Source: an uncultured bacterium
GTDB taxonomy: Bacteria; Myxococcota_A; Bradymonadia; UBA7976; VGTA01
NCBI GenBank assembly: GCA_943788935.1
Contig: CALSSE010000005.1
Span: 62,001 to 126,000, forward strand
Length of the DNA: 64,000 bases
Reading direction: 5' to 3'
A program made the position numbers and the translations under genes. The notes under the pieces were generated by a model, which was not told the origin of the DNA, made no database searches, and saw nothing but the letters and a program-made list of their open reading frames with translations. Below are positions 17,421-26,554 of the stretch, piece after piece; the stretch's first letter is position 1, and each line of letters opens with the position of its first letter.

Positions 17421-19754
17421 TTATAAATTAGTAGAGAATTTCCCTACCGCGAATGATGGACCAAATAATAAGCTCCAAGGACTCTGGCCTTCTTCATTTC
17501 TTGTCGGTGCATACTCAAACCAGGCATGTAAGTTAAAGGAGGCTTCAAAAGGAGTATTAGCGTTGAGGACTGGTACTGAGACCCCTAAGCCTCCAATGAT
17601 TGATAAGTGAGGTTCATTATCGATCCCAGTCACTAGAGCACCAAAATCAATCCCCACCGGAAAAGGTCGACCCTCTCTCCATAACCACAGCAGTTTACCG
17701 ATCCCACCTGCGCTCAAAGCGACCGATGATCGGTCCTCTTTACTAAAGCCATAGCGAAACAGACCTGTCGGTAATGAAGTGCTAAGACTGACACCAAATG
17801 AGCGATCTCCAAGAACGACCTCATACCTTGACTCTGCGCCAAGATCCTGCTGAGGAGCGAAGTCATATTCAGCGCTCGAGTAATTATGTCCTACTCCGAT
17901 TTCGAGTCGATCGAACTCTTTTGATTTTTTGACCGGTATCGAAATCACGATCTCTCCGACCCCGTGAGAGACGGTTACAATCTGTCGAAACTTCTCATTG
18001 TCCTCTGTCACCAAAATATGTTGCTCACCAACCTCAGGAGGGATGCGGTCTTTATAGATGATCACTCGACAGCTATGTCGGCTTTCAAAAGGAATAAGCG
18101 CTACCACTTTAGAAGTGATCTCTAGTCGATGTCTCGCCGTGAGGCATGAGACTTCTACGACGCCTTTACCCAATCGTGCGCTAGTCAGACGGATGGGGGT
18201 GTTGACACGTCTCAACGCATAACGATTCTCAGTCCGAAAGGTCGCGAGCTCATAATGGTCCTTATTAAAACTCTCAAAGGGGGCTTTATATTGAGGTTGA
18301 TAGCCGATCAACATGGGGAGATCTCCAGAGGCTCCCCGCTCCGCTCGAATATTGTAACGCTTAATGCTCAAGTCGATCTTTTTGATTTTTTTGGATGAGT
18401 CCGAGACCCCTGTTGTCTGCTCTCTCTGTTGCTTCTGATACGAGACTTGATAAAAACCAATGAACCCTTTTGGCTTTAATAATGGGTACCACACTGGTTT
18501 ATCATAGGCGAGAGAGAGCACAGCGACCTGATTCGTAGGCACAAAATCAATCGGACCTAGCTGTTGCAAACTTAGCCGGATCTGTCTCGGATGGAAATCA
18601 TGTCTGAGAGAGACTGCCACGGTTCCAAGGAGCACTTCCTGTCTTTTTTCCTTCACCAACGAGATCTCTAGAGACTCTCCTCGATTAGGCGTCTCCTCAA
18701 ACAAAACCTCAAAATAGCGCCATGAAGAGTCACCCTGCTCGACTTCCCCTATGATAGACGCTCGAGTTGGAGGCCAAGTCTTCACAGCGATCGACCGATA
18801 TTTACCTGCTCCGCAGCCTCTTGAGATCGCGAGGAGAAACTTATGTTGACGGATATTACCCAAAAGCGGGACTTGAGGGGTGGCGATAGAGCATCGTTTA
18901 AGAGGTAGGCTAAACGTATATCCTCTCTGTTCACTCTGCTGACCGCTCAAATAAGCGCCTCTCTTGAGGCGAACTTTGATTCTAAGTTTCGTTCTTTTAG
19001 GGTTAATAGAGAACAGCTCTATCCCTTGGCGAGTTAAGAGACATTCAGCGCCTGAGCAGCTCACTTTTTCGATTAAGTCAACGAGCGGGACCGGTATGAA
19101 CGCAGGCTCTCGAATCACGCTGACCTCTTGTGTCCTGATCAAGGTCTTAGCTACCTCAAACTTGAGCTGATTCACCCAAAGTAGACCATTAGAAGCAGAG
19201 AGCTGTTGTAAGTCGTCAACATTAGATGTCAGCGTTGAGGCTCGACTACCCTCTAATCGTTTCCGAGCGTCAGGAGAGAGGAGCCCAATTCTTAGAGAGG
19301 GCATCGGGCCGACCAGTGTAGTGACGGACTTTGACTTCTTATATAGTGGGTCCGTTCTCTCTGGTAGGTTAGCGTGCAGTGATTGAGAGACGAGCTGGGC
19401 AGTCTCATCAGGGGAGATTTTTAGTAAACACTGACGATCTCCACATTCTTTGAGCCTTATCGCTCTCTCGCCAATAAATAAGGCGATGGTGAGAGGAGAA
19501 GCACTCTGCTTATCTTCGAATTTAGTGGAGTGAACAGAGCCTCGTTGACCCTGAGAGCGAATAGAGCGATCGCTCGAACTGTACTTATTCAAGAAGGAGG
19601 AAGATAGCTTCACAGATAAAAGCCCTGTGCCCACCCTCAGAGTACCTTTGAGAGAAGCTGCACTCTCTTTGTGCTTCGTCTTAGTCAGCCCGGAGGCTAG
19701 CCCCGAACCACATATCGAGAGAAATACAATAGACTTTAACATGAACCACTTCAT
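17421..19754 (-). CDS. large exported protein of unknown function, possibly outer-membrane
   Basis: 777 residues. A signal peptide is likely at residues 1-20 (SICGSGLASG). I recognise no family. The central part is beta-rich. The last 150 residues contain alternating short hydrophobic strands and glycines (FGVSLSTSLPTGLFRYGF, ALSAGGIGKLLWLW, GIDFGALVTGI, SIIGGLGVSVPVL), which suits a small beta-barrel or beta-sandwich. It starts 32 bp after the XRE regulator on the same strand and is probably cotranscribed with it, so its expression may follow that regulator. Confidence 0.55.
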   Translation of the reverse strand: MKWFMLKSIVFLSICGSGLASGLTKTKHKESAASLKGTLRVGTGLLSVKLSSSFLNKYSSSDRSIRSQGQRGSVHSTKFEDKQSASPLTIALFIGERAIRLKECGDRQCLLKISPDETAQLVSQSLHANLPERTDPLYKKSKSVTTLVGPMPSLRIGLLSPDARKRLEGSRASTLTSNVDDLQQLSASNGLLWVNQLKFEVAKTLIRTQEVSVIREPAFIPVPLVDLIEKVSCSGAECLLTRQGIELFSINPKRTKLRIKVRLKRGAYLSGQQSEQRGYTFSLPLKRCSIATPQVPLLGNIRQHKFLLAISRGCGAGKYRSIAVKTWPPTRASIIGEVEQGDSSWRYFEVLFEETPNRGESLEISLVKEKRQEVLLGTVAVSLRHDFHPRQIRLSLQQLGPIDFVPTNQVAVLSLAYDKPVWYPLLKPKGFIGFYQVSYQKQQREQTTGVSDSSKKIKKIDLSIKRYNIRAERGASGDLPMLIGYQPQYKAPFESFNKDHYELATFRTENRYALRRVNTPIRLTSARLGKGVVEVSCLTARHRLEITSKVVALIPFESRHSCRVIIYKDRIPPEVGEQHILVTEDNEKFRQIVTVSHGVGEIVISIPVKKSKEFDRLEIGVGHNYSSAEYDFAPQQDLGAESRYEVVLGDRSFGVSLSTSLPTGLFRYGFSKEDRSSVALSAGGIGKLLWLWREGRPFPVGIDFGALVTGIDNEPHLSIIGGLGVSVPVLNANTPFEASFNLHAWFEYAPTRNEEGQSPWSLLFGPSFAVGKFSTNL

Positions 19755-19786
19755 ATGGTGATGCGCGCCTTATTTCGCTCAAACAT

Positions 19787-20029
19787 TCAAGTTTTTGGAA
19801 CCTTAATGAGATTTTGAGGTTGAATTTTAAGAGCCTCAGCAATGCACGCGAGAGTGCTGAGAGTAATGTTACGCTCCCCTCGCTCAATCGCACCAATGTA
19901 TGTTCTGTGCAGACCACAACGCTCTGCGAAAGCTTCTTGAGTGAGCTTAAGAGATTTACGACGTTGCTTCAAGTTTTGTCCCAAGTTTTGATGAATTAAT
20001 TCAATAGTCGGTATTACATCAGTTTTCAT
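19787..20029 (-). CDS. small XRE-family helix-turn-helix regulator
   Basis: 80 residues from the ATG at 20029, chosen because AGAGG lies five bases upstream; an upstream ATG at 20053 would add eight residues. Almost the whole protein is one HTH_3 domain (LGQNLKQRRKSLKLTQEAFA, then ERCGLHRTYIGAIERGERN). The LHRTYI-x-x-IERGERN recognition segment resembles controller proteins of restriction-modification systems, yet no such system is present here. Two 12-bp direct repeats lie just upstream and are a natural candidate for its own operator, implying autoregulation. The downstream gene is the 777-residue exported protein, 32 bp away. Confidence 0.85.
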   Translation of the reverse strand: MKTDVIPTIELIHQNLGQNLKQRRKSLKLTQEAFAERCGLHRTYIGAIERGERNITLSTLACIAEALKIQPQNLIKVPKT

Positions 20030-20408
20030 ACGAGCCTCTTTTTTACATAACACAATGATTTTCTTATTTTATTACATAACACATATGTATTCTTAAATTT
20101 CCATATAATTTCTTCAAGAGTTCAAACAAACTCTATACAACAACAACTCATCACTATAGACCTAAGTAAATAATATATTTAATATTTTACACACCTGACA
20201 TCTGTTCAAAATATATCTACTGACTGAACTATAGGTAGCTTTCAAGCGAGACTCACTGAGCCATGAAGAGCTCAAAAGGTCTGCTGGAGAGGTGTTTATT
20301 TGTCATGCTAAATATAGTCATCAACTTAGGTATTTTGATGATCTTCGATCTGAGATAAGTTTTAGGGAGCAGATCTAGAGCTCAACTTTAAATGAGGGGT
20401 ATATTAAT
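20030..20408. other. AT-rich gene-free spacer between divergent genes
   Basis: About 380 bp, clearly richer in A+T than its surroundings, between the XRE regulator and the lipoprotein gene at 20409. It contains the paired direct repeats at 20043-20083. No RNA gene, terminator or open frame worth calling was seen in the remainder. Confidence 0.5.
20043..20083. promoter_or_regulatory. paired 12-bp direct repeats, candidate operator of the XRE regulator
   Basis: TTACATAACACA occurs exactly at 20043-20054 and 20072-20083, 29 bp apart (about three helical turns). The proximal copy lies 14-25 bases upstream of the regulator start codon, where a bound repressor would block transcription or initiation. 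Confidence 0.5.
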
Positions 20409-22628
20409 ATGCGAGTTCAAAAAGAGATGATATCGAACAAGAGATCTTTAGCACTCATGTATTGGATCATAGGCTGGAGCCTCATCTTCTTTGCTTGTGA
20501 TGAGGGTTCCCATGGTCGAATAGAGACATCGATAGATATGAATCCCTTCGATGGAGGAGCAAGTGAAGAGGCAGGTGAAGAGGCAGGTGAAGAGACCAAT
20601 AGCACGATCATCGATCTAGGGGGAGGAGCGATGACTGATCGAGGCCTAGATAATGATCGAGATATGACACTTAGAATCGACGATCTCGACCAAAACTTTT
20701 TTCCTGATGCCGAAGTTTTTTTAGATGCTCGAGTCCCTCCTCCAGCCTGCGAAATAGAGGGTGAAGGAGCCACAGCTGACCCAAGTCTTGAGCAGAAGAA
20801 ATTTGCGCTCTCTATGTTTCATTACAATCTCGAATATGTGATCGGCGGATTATATTATGATGATGACAGTGGTGAGCGACAGTATATTTTGGGTAATGAG
20901 AGTTTGGCGATGGGATGGGACAATGACCGACTAGAAGATTGGATTATCACCGAGACTTTTGATCCTATTCTAGAGCTCTATGAAGCGCATCCGGATTGGC
21001 AAGTTACCATTGAGCTTCAAGGGTATATGCTAGAAGTGCTCGCTGAGCGTCACCCGGGAATATTGGATCGTTTCAGGCGTCTAACTCAGAGCGGTCAAGT
21101 AGAAGCCGTCTCATTCCACTATGCCGCTCAGCTCTTCCTCGCCTTCCCTAAGGAAGACCTCGTTCGCTCTATTCGTAAAACAAGAGACATCTTTGAGGCC
21201 CATTGCGTTCCTCTCTCGGGGGTGGTTTTTAATCAAGAAGGACAAGCGGGACCGGGACGACAGCGAGTCCTCCTAGAAGAGGGATATAACATCGGTGTCT
21301 TCCCTAAAAACCTCTTTCGCTATGCCCAAGGTGAGGTAGAGCGTTGGCCTTACTATCTACAAGAGGGAGGTGACCTCGTCGTTGGGCCCTCGGGTTATGA
21401 TCCCAATAGTGGAATCGATGTTGTTTGGACTTTTTTTGACGATGGGGAACTCAGAGCAGTCCGAGAAGCAATCAACCCATATGCCGCACCTCTAGGAGGG
21501 CGTGATCAAGGTCGTCTCGATGAATATGAAGCGCGCATTCAAGGGCTCGTTGATCAGGGTTATAAGGTCAGCAGCATCACCTCTTATGTGGAGCATTTGA
21601 AAGCGCAGGGGGTCAGTCAACCTCAAGCGCCGAGTCTTGTCGATGGGACTTGGCAACCTCCAAGTACTGACTCGATCCATCGCTGGTTAGGTGGTCGAAG
21701 TCAGTTCTTTGTAGGCGCAGAGGAAGACATTCGGGTACGCAGTGGAAATATGAGGGCCAGAACTGCGGCGGCGGCGACTCAAGTGCTCTATGAAGAGCTA
21801 CAGCGGAGGGGCCTCGATACGGGCACTGACTGGGCAGCGAGAATGGATCGCTTATGGCGAAATGTATGGCACTCTCAAGTCAGTGACTTCTCAGGAGTCA
21901 ACCCTTGGAGAGGAGAGGTGATCTATGGTTTAAGACTCAACCGATGGCTCCTCAATGAAACCGGTTATCTCAGAGCTCTATTTATGGAGACTTTGGGCTG
22001 GTCTCTCGTGGAGATCAACCTCGCTGAGAGGAGCGTCTCCGAAGTAGAGAATGAGACGATCTATGAATCTCCAGAAGCCGTTGCAACCCCTCCATTAGAG
22101 GTAGAGGTATACACACCTGGCAGAGCCTTTGAGAGCGATTGGTATTGGCTAGGTAATGCGCACTATCTACTCGATCTACACATCAGTGAACAGGTGGAGA
22201 TACTCGACTCCAATGGAGAAGAGATCGATGGAGGAGAACTCGCCGTTCATTTCCCTCGAACCGGAAACCTCCTAGAATATTGTCCAGGACTCATTGAAGA
22301 CGAGATCTTTCAACAGCCACTCAGCGACTTTAACCTATTAATGGACCACCTCTACCTCCCGCTCACCAATGGCTTAATTGGCCTCGGCGAAGGGTGGTAT
22401 GTGATCAAAGAGACGAGGCTTAATCACGTCGCTGGCAGAATTACCCCTGAACCCACTATAGACTTCATTGACCGCTCAATCCCTAGTGATCAACCTACTC
22501 GTTGGCAATTTCATCTACTACAGGCTTCACCGGCTGAAGCTCTTGAGCTCGCTAATCAGATTAACATCCACCCTACACTGATTTATTCGGTAGATGCCGA
22601 GCGATCTCGATCACCTCAAGAGCTATAG
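20409..22628 (+). CDS. lipoprotein with glycoside hydrolase family 57/38-like domain
   Basis: 739 residues. A lipobox is seen (LIFFAC, about residue 32), followed by an acidic linker with EEAG repeats. From about residue 130 the sequence resembles GH57-type (beta/alpha)7 enzymes: FALSMFHYNLEY, VTIELQGYMLEVLAERHPGI, SGQVEAVSFHYAAQLFLAFP and FNQEGQAG. This is the order of early catalytic-domain motifs in GH57/GH38 and related deacetylases. Substrate unknown; alpha-glucan or another periplasmic or extracellular glycan is possible. The C-terminal 200 residues are beta-rich. It converges with the next gene (5 bp gap). The family assignment rests on motif resemblance only. Confidence 0.6.
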   Translation: MRVQKEMISNKRSLALMYWIIGWSLIFFACDEGSHGRIETSIDMNPFDGGASEEAGEEAGEETNSTIIDLGGGAMTDRGLDNDRDMTLRIDDLDQNFFPDAEVFLDARVPPPACEIEGEGATADPSLEQKKFALSMFHYNLEYVIGGLYYDDDSGERQYILGNESLAMGWDNDRLEDWIITETFDPILELYEAHPDWQVTIELQGYMLEVLAERHPGILDRFRRLTQSGQVEAVSFHYAAQLFLAFPKEDLVRSIRKTRDIFEAHCVPLSGVVFNQEGQAGPGRQRVLLEEGYNIGVFPKNLFRYAQGEVERWPYYLQEGGDLVVGPSGYDPNSGIDVVWTFFDDGELRAVREAINPYAAPLGGRDQGRLDEYEARIQGLVDQGYKVSSITSYVEHLKAQGVSQPQAPSLVDGTWQPPSTDSIHRWLGGRSQFFVGAEEDIRVRSGNMRARTAAAATQVLYEELQRRGLDTGTDWAARMDRLWRNVWHSQVSDFSGVNPWRGEVIYGLRLNRWLLNETGYLRALFMETLGWSLVEINLAERSVSEVENETIYESPEAVATPPLEVEVYTPGRAFESDWYWLGNAHYLLDLHISEQVEILDSNGEEIDGGELAVHFPRTGNLLEYCPGLIEDEIFQQPLSDFNLLMDHLYLPLTNGLIGLGEGWYVIKETRLNHVAGRITPEPTIDFIDRSIPSDQPTRWQFHLLQASPAEALELANQINIHPTLIYSVDAERSRSPQEL

Positions 22629-22633
22629 TTCTG

Positions 22634-23764
22634 TCAAAACCCACTAAAGATGAGGGTTCTAGCCATCTCTAACGGTGTGCCCTCTACACCTAGCGGATTA
22701 GGCTCTTGAGGGATCCCAAAGGTGTTGAAAGAATTAAGGCTCGGAGAGCGCTCTCCTCCATCTCCGCTATCGAGTACAAAGAAACCATCTTCGAAGCTCG
22801 CCACATCTTTGCCATCACCATAACCATCATTAACCTCTAACGCTAAAGCCCCCTCATAAGCAGGAGGCATGCGTCCACTAGTGACTTGATCATATTGACC
22901 GATCCCTCGAGTAGTCCCCTGAACTTGACCAGAAACGAGGAGCTTCTTACCGACCGCGGTTTCGATAGTCGCTACCGCGATCGCTGAGGCGACCCCTTCG
23001 AAGACTGGACTGTTTGGAAAAGCATGCAGCATAGGGGGCTGATCTGAGAAGAGGGTCAGAAGTTGGTGGTTTCCTTCACGATCTTCGCCAATATACTCGA
23101 CATCGGTGAGGTTGAGCAAGCGACTACTTGTCGCTTGAGGTGGACTATAAGGCCCATCAAACTCTCCCTCTGACGTGAGATGGTACATGCTGCCATTACG
23201 CTCAATCCACGCCATATATCCGTCTTCTACAGCCCATACTCGAGAGACATCTTTGAAATTAATATTTGGGCCTACCTTACGCTCAAATTCTCCGTCATTG
23301 GTGTAGATATAGACTGAGCCTCCCTCCTCCCCTTCAGGAGCGACAATCAACACTTTTCCATCGGGGCCAACAGCCATCCCCGTTGCTCCACTCGCGCCCT
23401 GTTCTGCGTGCGCTATAAAAGTACAGCTTCGGCTCACCTTAAAGCCCACCTCATCTTGCTGATAAGCCTCTACCCGATCAGGAAAGAGCACCAAAAGCTG
23501 AACTCCCGCTCTAGCGTCAGGGCAACGATCATCGATGGTGCTCTGAACCATCATATCATCCATAGGCGCCATATCTGGCACTTCCATATCCACAACAGGG
23601 GTGTTCTCATCATCACTATCACATGCATAAAGACCTGAGCAGAGCAGGGTCATTAGGCTAACTTTTAAGAGTGTAGAAGAGAGAGATCGCTGAGATGAGG
23701 TTGAATAGGATGAGAGTGGAGAATATAGTTTATCGTCGTATTCATGGTCTGATTGATAGTGCAT
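22634..23764 (-). CDS. lipoprotein of unknown function, possible beta-propeller
   Basis: About 376 residues from the ATG at 23764 (GGAG eight bases upstream); a GTG two codons earlier is too close to that site. The cationic, Ser-rich N-terminus of 35 residues is followed by a hydrophobic segment and lipobox (SGLYAC), then an acidic linker (DMEVPDMAPMDD). The rest has repeated blade-like segments (GMAVGPDGKVLIVAP, VYIYTNDGEFERKV, SMYHLTSEGEFDGPY) that suggest a beta-propeller of NHL/SMP-30 type. No enzymatic motif is recognised. Confidence 0.6.
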   Translation of the reverse strand: MHYQSDHEYDDKLYSPLSSYSTSSQRSLSSTLLKVSLMTLLCSGLYACDSDDENTPVVDMEVPDMAPMDDMMVQSTIDDRCPDARAGVQLLVLFPDRVEAYQQDEVGFKVSRSCTFIAHAEQGASGATGMAVGPDGKVLIVAPEGEEGGSVYIYTNDGEFERKVGPNINFKDVSRVWAVEDGYMAWIERNGSMYHLTSEGEFDGPYSPPQATSSRLLNLTDVEYIGEDREGNHQLLTLFSDQPPMLHAFPNSPVFEGVASAIAVATIETAVGKKLLVSGQVQGTTRGIGQYDQVTSGRMPPAYEGALALEVNDGYGDGKDVASFEDGFFVLDSGDGGERSPSLNSFNTFGIPQEPNPLGVEGTPLEMARTLIFSGF

Positions 23765-23862
23765 AATCACATCTCCTTTGGTTAGGTCATTCGTTGAGGT
23801 CTATTAATGTGAGCGAGGTGGTCTCTACGATTCAGAGGATCATTATCACTGAGGATAATGAC

Positions 23863-24993
23863 TTATCGATATTTTAGTGAGGGGAGTGCCTTAGGCTTAG
23901 GCTTTCGCTTTCGCTTCTGCTTTCGCTTCTGCTTTCGCTTCTGCTTTCGCTTTTGACGTATTGATGTCCGCGACTTCAAGCTCTTCTCTTGCTGTTTGGA
24001 GATCTTAAACAAGACGCTGAGGTTTTTAATGGTGAGCGATTCGTTCTCGCTATTGACGATGAGCTTAACGTTGGGATCACCGATCCATTCGTCAACTAGA
24101 TCACCTTTAATGACCTTCAAGTCTTGACCTCTAATCTTAAAATCGACCTCTGCTTCTTGGAGTATCGCTCGACTTTGAGGTTGAAGAATCCAATGGAGAG
24201 TAAAGCGCTGTAGATAAGCACGCCCCTCCTCGCTTGAAGTCATCAATCCTAGTTCAGGTAGACCTAGCCGATGGAGACCATAAGTGTGATATGACGCTCC
24301 CTCACTGCGTATAATAAACAGATCTTCGAGCATGACCCCACCGGTCTTTGATCCTCTACTCGGCCAATCTGATCCCCCCCACTGCCGCACGAGGAGAGGA
24401 TCATAAAGAGATGCTCCCGGTGTCTGCAAACAAGAAATGAGGGATAAGTGATCATAGGATTGTTGATGTGGTGAGCTCAATAGAGGGGTCTTTACCCACA
24501 CCTTCTCTTCACGCTCATATATGGTCTGTGGTTGATGACGACCCGAGATTAGAATAGAGAAGCCTTGAGCTTGAGTCATAATCTGTGGCGGCGGCAAATT
24601 GGGTTGATCTAAGCAACTCGCGAGCGCTTGAAGATCTGGTAGAGGAGCAGATTCTATCCACCATAATAAGCTAGGCTCATCTCTCTCTTTATCTTGAAAT
24701 TTAGCTTCATTGGCTATCGAACTCTCTACCCTCGCTCCTCCCTCTAAATCATTCTCAGAGGCTGCGAGCGCAGTTTGGTCATCCTCATTTGGATCGATCT
24801 CTTGCTTTTGAACTTCTGTCTCATTGCTTATATACCAAACAAGAGCAGATCCGATGATGATACATCCACAGATGAGCCACATCGATAGATCATTCGAGCG
24901 ATGATGTTTCCAAGGCCGTGATGGCCTTCCCCCATTATCGGGCTTGCGCGTGCTCATTGCCGCAGCTGTGTGCCCCGTCATCCATCTTGCCAT
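23863..24993 (-). CDS. single-pass membrane protein of unknown function with Lys/Arg repeat tail
   Basis: 376 residues. AGGAGG eight bases upstream supports the ATG at 24993, although this overlaps the preceding gene by 59 bp, which suggests translational coupling. One membrane segment lies at about residues 38-55 (MWLICGCIIIGSALVWY), with the bulk predicted periplasmic. The C-terminus has KRKQ repeats and ends in KPKPKALPSLKYR; it is strongly basic. No family is recognised. It may work with the extensin/M15-like lipoprotein encoded just before it. Confidence 0.55.
   Translation of the reverse strand: MARWMTGHTAAAMSTRKPDNGGRPSRPWKHHRSNDLSMWLICGCIIIGSALVWYISNETEVQKQEIDPNEDDQTALAASENDLEGGARVESSIANEAKFQDKERDEPSLLWWIESAPLPDLQALASCLDQPNLPPPQIMTQAQGFSILISGRHQPQTIYEREEKVWVKTPLLSSPHQQSYDHLSLISCLQTPGASLYDPLLVRQWGGSDWPSRGSKTGGVMLEDLFIIRSEGASYHTYGLHRLGLPELGLMTSSEEGRAYLQRFTLHWILQPQSRAILQEAEVDFKIRGQDLKVIKGDLVDEWIGDPNVKLIVNSENESLTIKNLSVLFKISKQQEKSLKSRTSIRQKRKQKRKQKRKQKRKRKPKPKALPSLKYR
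23893..23958. repeat. 12-bp in-frame tandem repeat encoding KRKQ
   Basis: About five imperfect 12-bp units (TCTGCTTTCGCT type on the plus strand) encode the basic KRKQ tail of the membrane protein. Confidence 0.75.
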
Positions 24994-26344
24994 GGTAATT
25001 GCCTCCTGGTGTGAGGTCTACATGAAAATGGTTATCATGCGCAGCGTTATAATTAGGGGTGAGAACAATCTTAAAGATCCCTCTCGCATGCATCTGTTCA
25101 CCGATCTCATAGAGCGCTTGAGCCGAGTCAGTGGAGAAGTTTGTCGTGTTATGCTCCCAATCACGGATAAGGTTATACTCTTGACCGGTATTAGTGAAGA
25201 ATGACCCTAAATCGATCGCGTCACCATAGCCATGGCGACTGATCGTGCTCGTTCCAGAGATGACCCGGCAATTATAAGTTCCTATGTGAGCGACCTCATT
25301 GATACCATACTCTCTGAGGAGCCCTGATAGCTCGTAGACAGCGAGCATGAGCTCACATGATCCATAGAGTGGAGTCGACGAGGCGCTCTCGATATATCTA
25401 TAGGTCACACCGTTAATCGGGCTTTGAACACGAACAGCGTCACTAATCTCACAGGTGAGTCCATTTCCTGCGGACTCACGCTGATCTCCGCGATACTCAT
25501 AGTTCACCCCAAGAGCGGAGAGCTGTCGCACGCAATCAGAAGATCCCGGAGGAGGGTCAACGGGCTCAGGTTCTCCGACTTGTTCCGTAGGGAGGCACAC
25601 TCCATAACTGACCTCAGACTCTCCTGTTCTAGAACGAGAGACACAACTATATCCCGGTCTACACCCCGTATCATCGAAGAGGATATAATCGCAGCGTTGG
25701 ACACAAGCGCCAGGTCCCATCAACACTCCATCGATACAAAAGGTGACCGGCATCCCGTCTTGGTCAGGACAAAACCGAGTACACTCTTGAGTACACATAC
25801 CTCGTGGATAGCCCCCATTTTCAGGAAGACAGAGCCCTCCCTCAAAAGCGCAATCAGCATCACGACCACAAGGCCCTCCAATCCAACCAGCGTTGATATT
25901 AGGATCAGGGGGAAGCGAGGTCTCTGTGCCCGCCGTGGTTCCCGCCATGGTCCCCGCCATGGTCCCCGCCGTGGTTCCCGCCGTGGTTCCCGCCATGGCC
26001 CCCGCCATAGTCCCCGCCATAGTCCCCGCCATAGTCCCCGCCATAGTCCCCGCCATGGTGTTTATTGTCATGCCCGCCATTCCACCCCCTTCTGCGCCTC
26101 CGATCTCGTCTCCGGCATCAATGGTCATAACTCCGGCGAGCGGAATATCTTCTCCTGCTTGGCCGATCCCCGAATCGGGGATAGAGATCACTGGTTCGCT
26201 GCCAGAGCTAGACTCGGCACATGCACCTAAGAATAATGCTGAAGACAGACCCCAAACGAAAAAAGGTGCTCTGCGCTGAGACAATCTCCAGAGTCGTTGA
26301 TGGACACAATAAATGATCGTGCGAGTATTTGATAATCGATCCAT
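24935..26344 (-). CDS. lipoprotein with Cys-rich region and extensin-like/M15-type peptidase domain
   Basis: 469 residues. The lipobox is LFLGAC (about residue 42). A low-complexity AGTM array of 11 units follows (residues about 97-140), then a Cys-rich segment (CGRDADCAFEGGLC onward, about 12 cysteines), then at about residues 300-455 an extensin_C/M15-like domain. The zinc-site pattern is present: ISRHGYGDAIDL (SxHxxGxAxD) and HDNHFHVDL (HxH). Proteins of this fold are usually peptidoglycan DD-carboxypeptidases or related amidases, so a cell-wall role on the periplasmic side is inferred. Its 3' end overlaps the next gene by 59 bp. Confidence 0.75.
   Translation of the reverse strand: MDRLSNTRTIIYCVHQRLWRLSQRRAPFFVWGLSSALFLGACAESSSGSEPVISIPDSGIGQAGEDIPLAGVMTIDAGDEIGGAEGGGMAGMTINTMAGTMAGTMAGTMAGTMAGAMAGTTAGTTAGTMAGTMAGTTAGTETSLPPDPNINAGWIGGPCGRDADCAFEGGLCLPENGGYPRGMCTQECTRFCPDQDGMPVTFCIDGVLMGPGACVQRCDYILFDDTGCRPGYSCVSRSRTGESEVSYGVCLPTEQVGEPEPVDPPPGSSDCVRQLSALGVNYEYRGDQRESAGNGLTCEISDAVRVQSPINGVTYRYIESASSTPLYGSCELMLAVYELSGLLREYGINEVAHIGTYNCRVISGTSTISRHGYGDAIDLGSFFTNTGQEYNLIRDWEHNTTNFSTDSAQALYEIGEQMHARGIFKIVLTPNYNAAHDNHFHVDLTPGGNYHGKMDDGAHSCGNEHAQAR
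25926..26057. repeat. 12-bp in-frame tandem repeat encoding AGTM (11 units)
   Basis: Units differ at one or two positions (GTCCCCGCCATG type on the plus strand) and give AGTM, AGAM or AGTT in the linker of the lipoprotein. Confidence 0.85.
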
Positions 26345-26554
26345 AAGCGGCTCTCAGTTAGCAAACTAGGGTATAGAGGACGCTCTCACTGCTCACAGTA
26401 TTAGTCGATGAAAACGACATTCATGGAGTTTAGATAACGCTAGACCACCATACGCAAACTTAGCCTCTTTGTCTACTGAGGACCTCGTGTCTCTTTGTCT
26501 ACGGATAACCCCGTGTCCCAATCGCTTTAGTCAGCGACGGTTTATGAGGAGTAG

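Noticed and set aside
25424..26230. Long plus-strand frame opposite the extensin/M15-like lipoprotein
   Set aside because: Composition follows the antisense of the AGTM repeat (Arg/His/Pro-rich) and it covers a gene with lipobox and zinc-site motifs.
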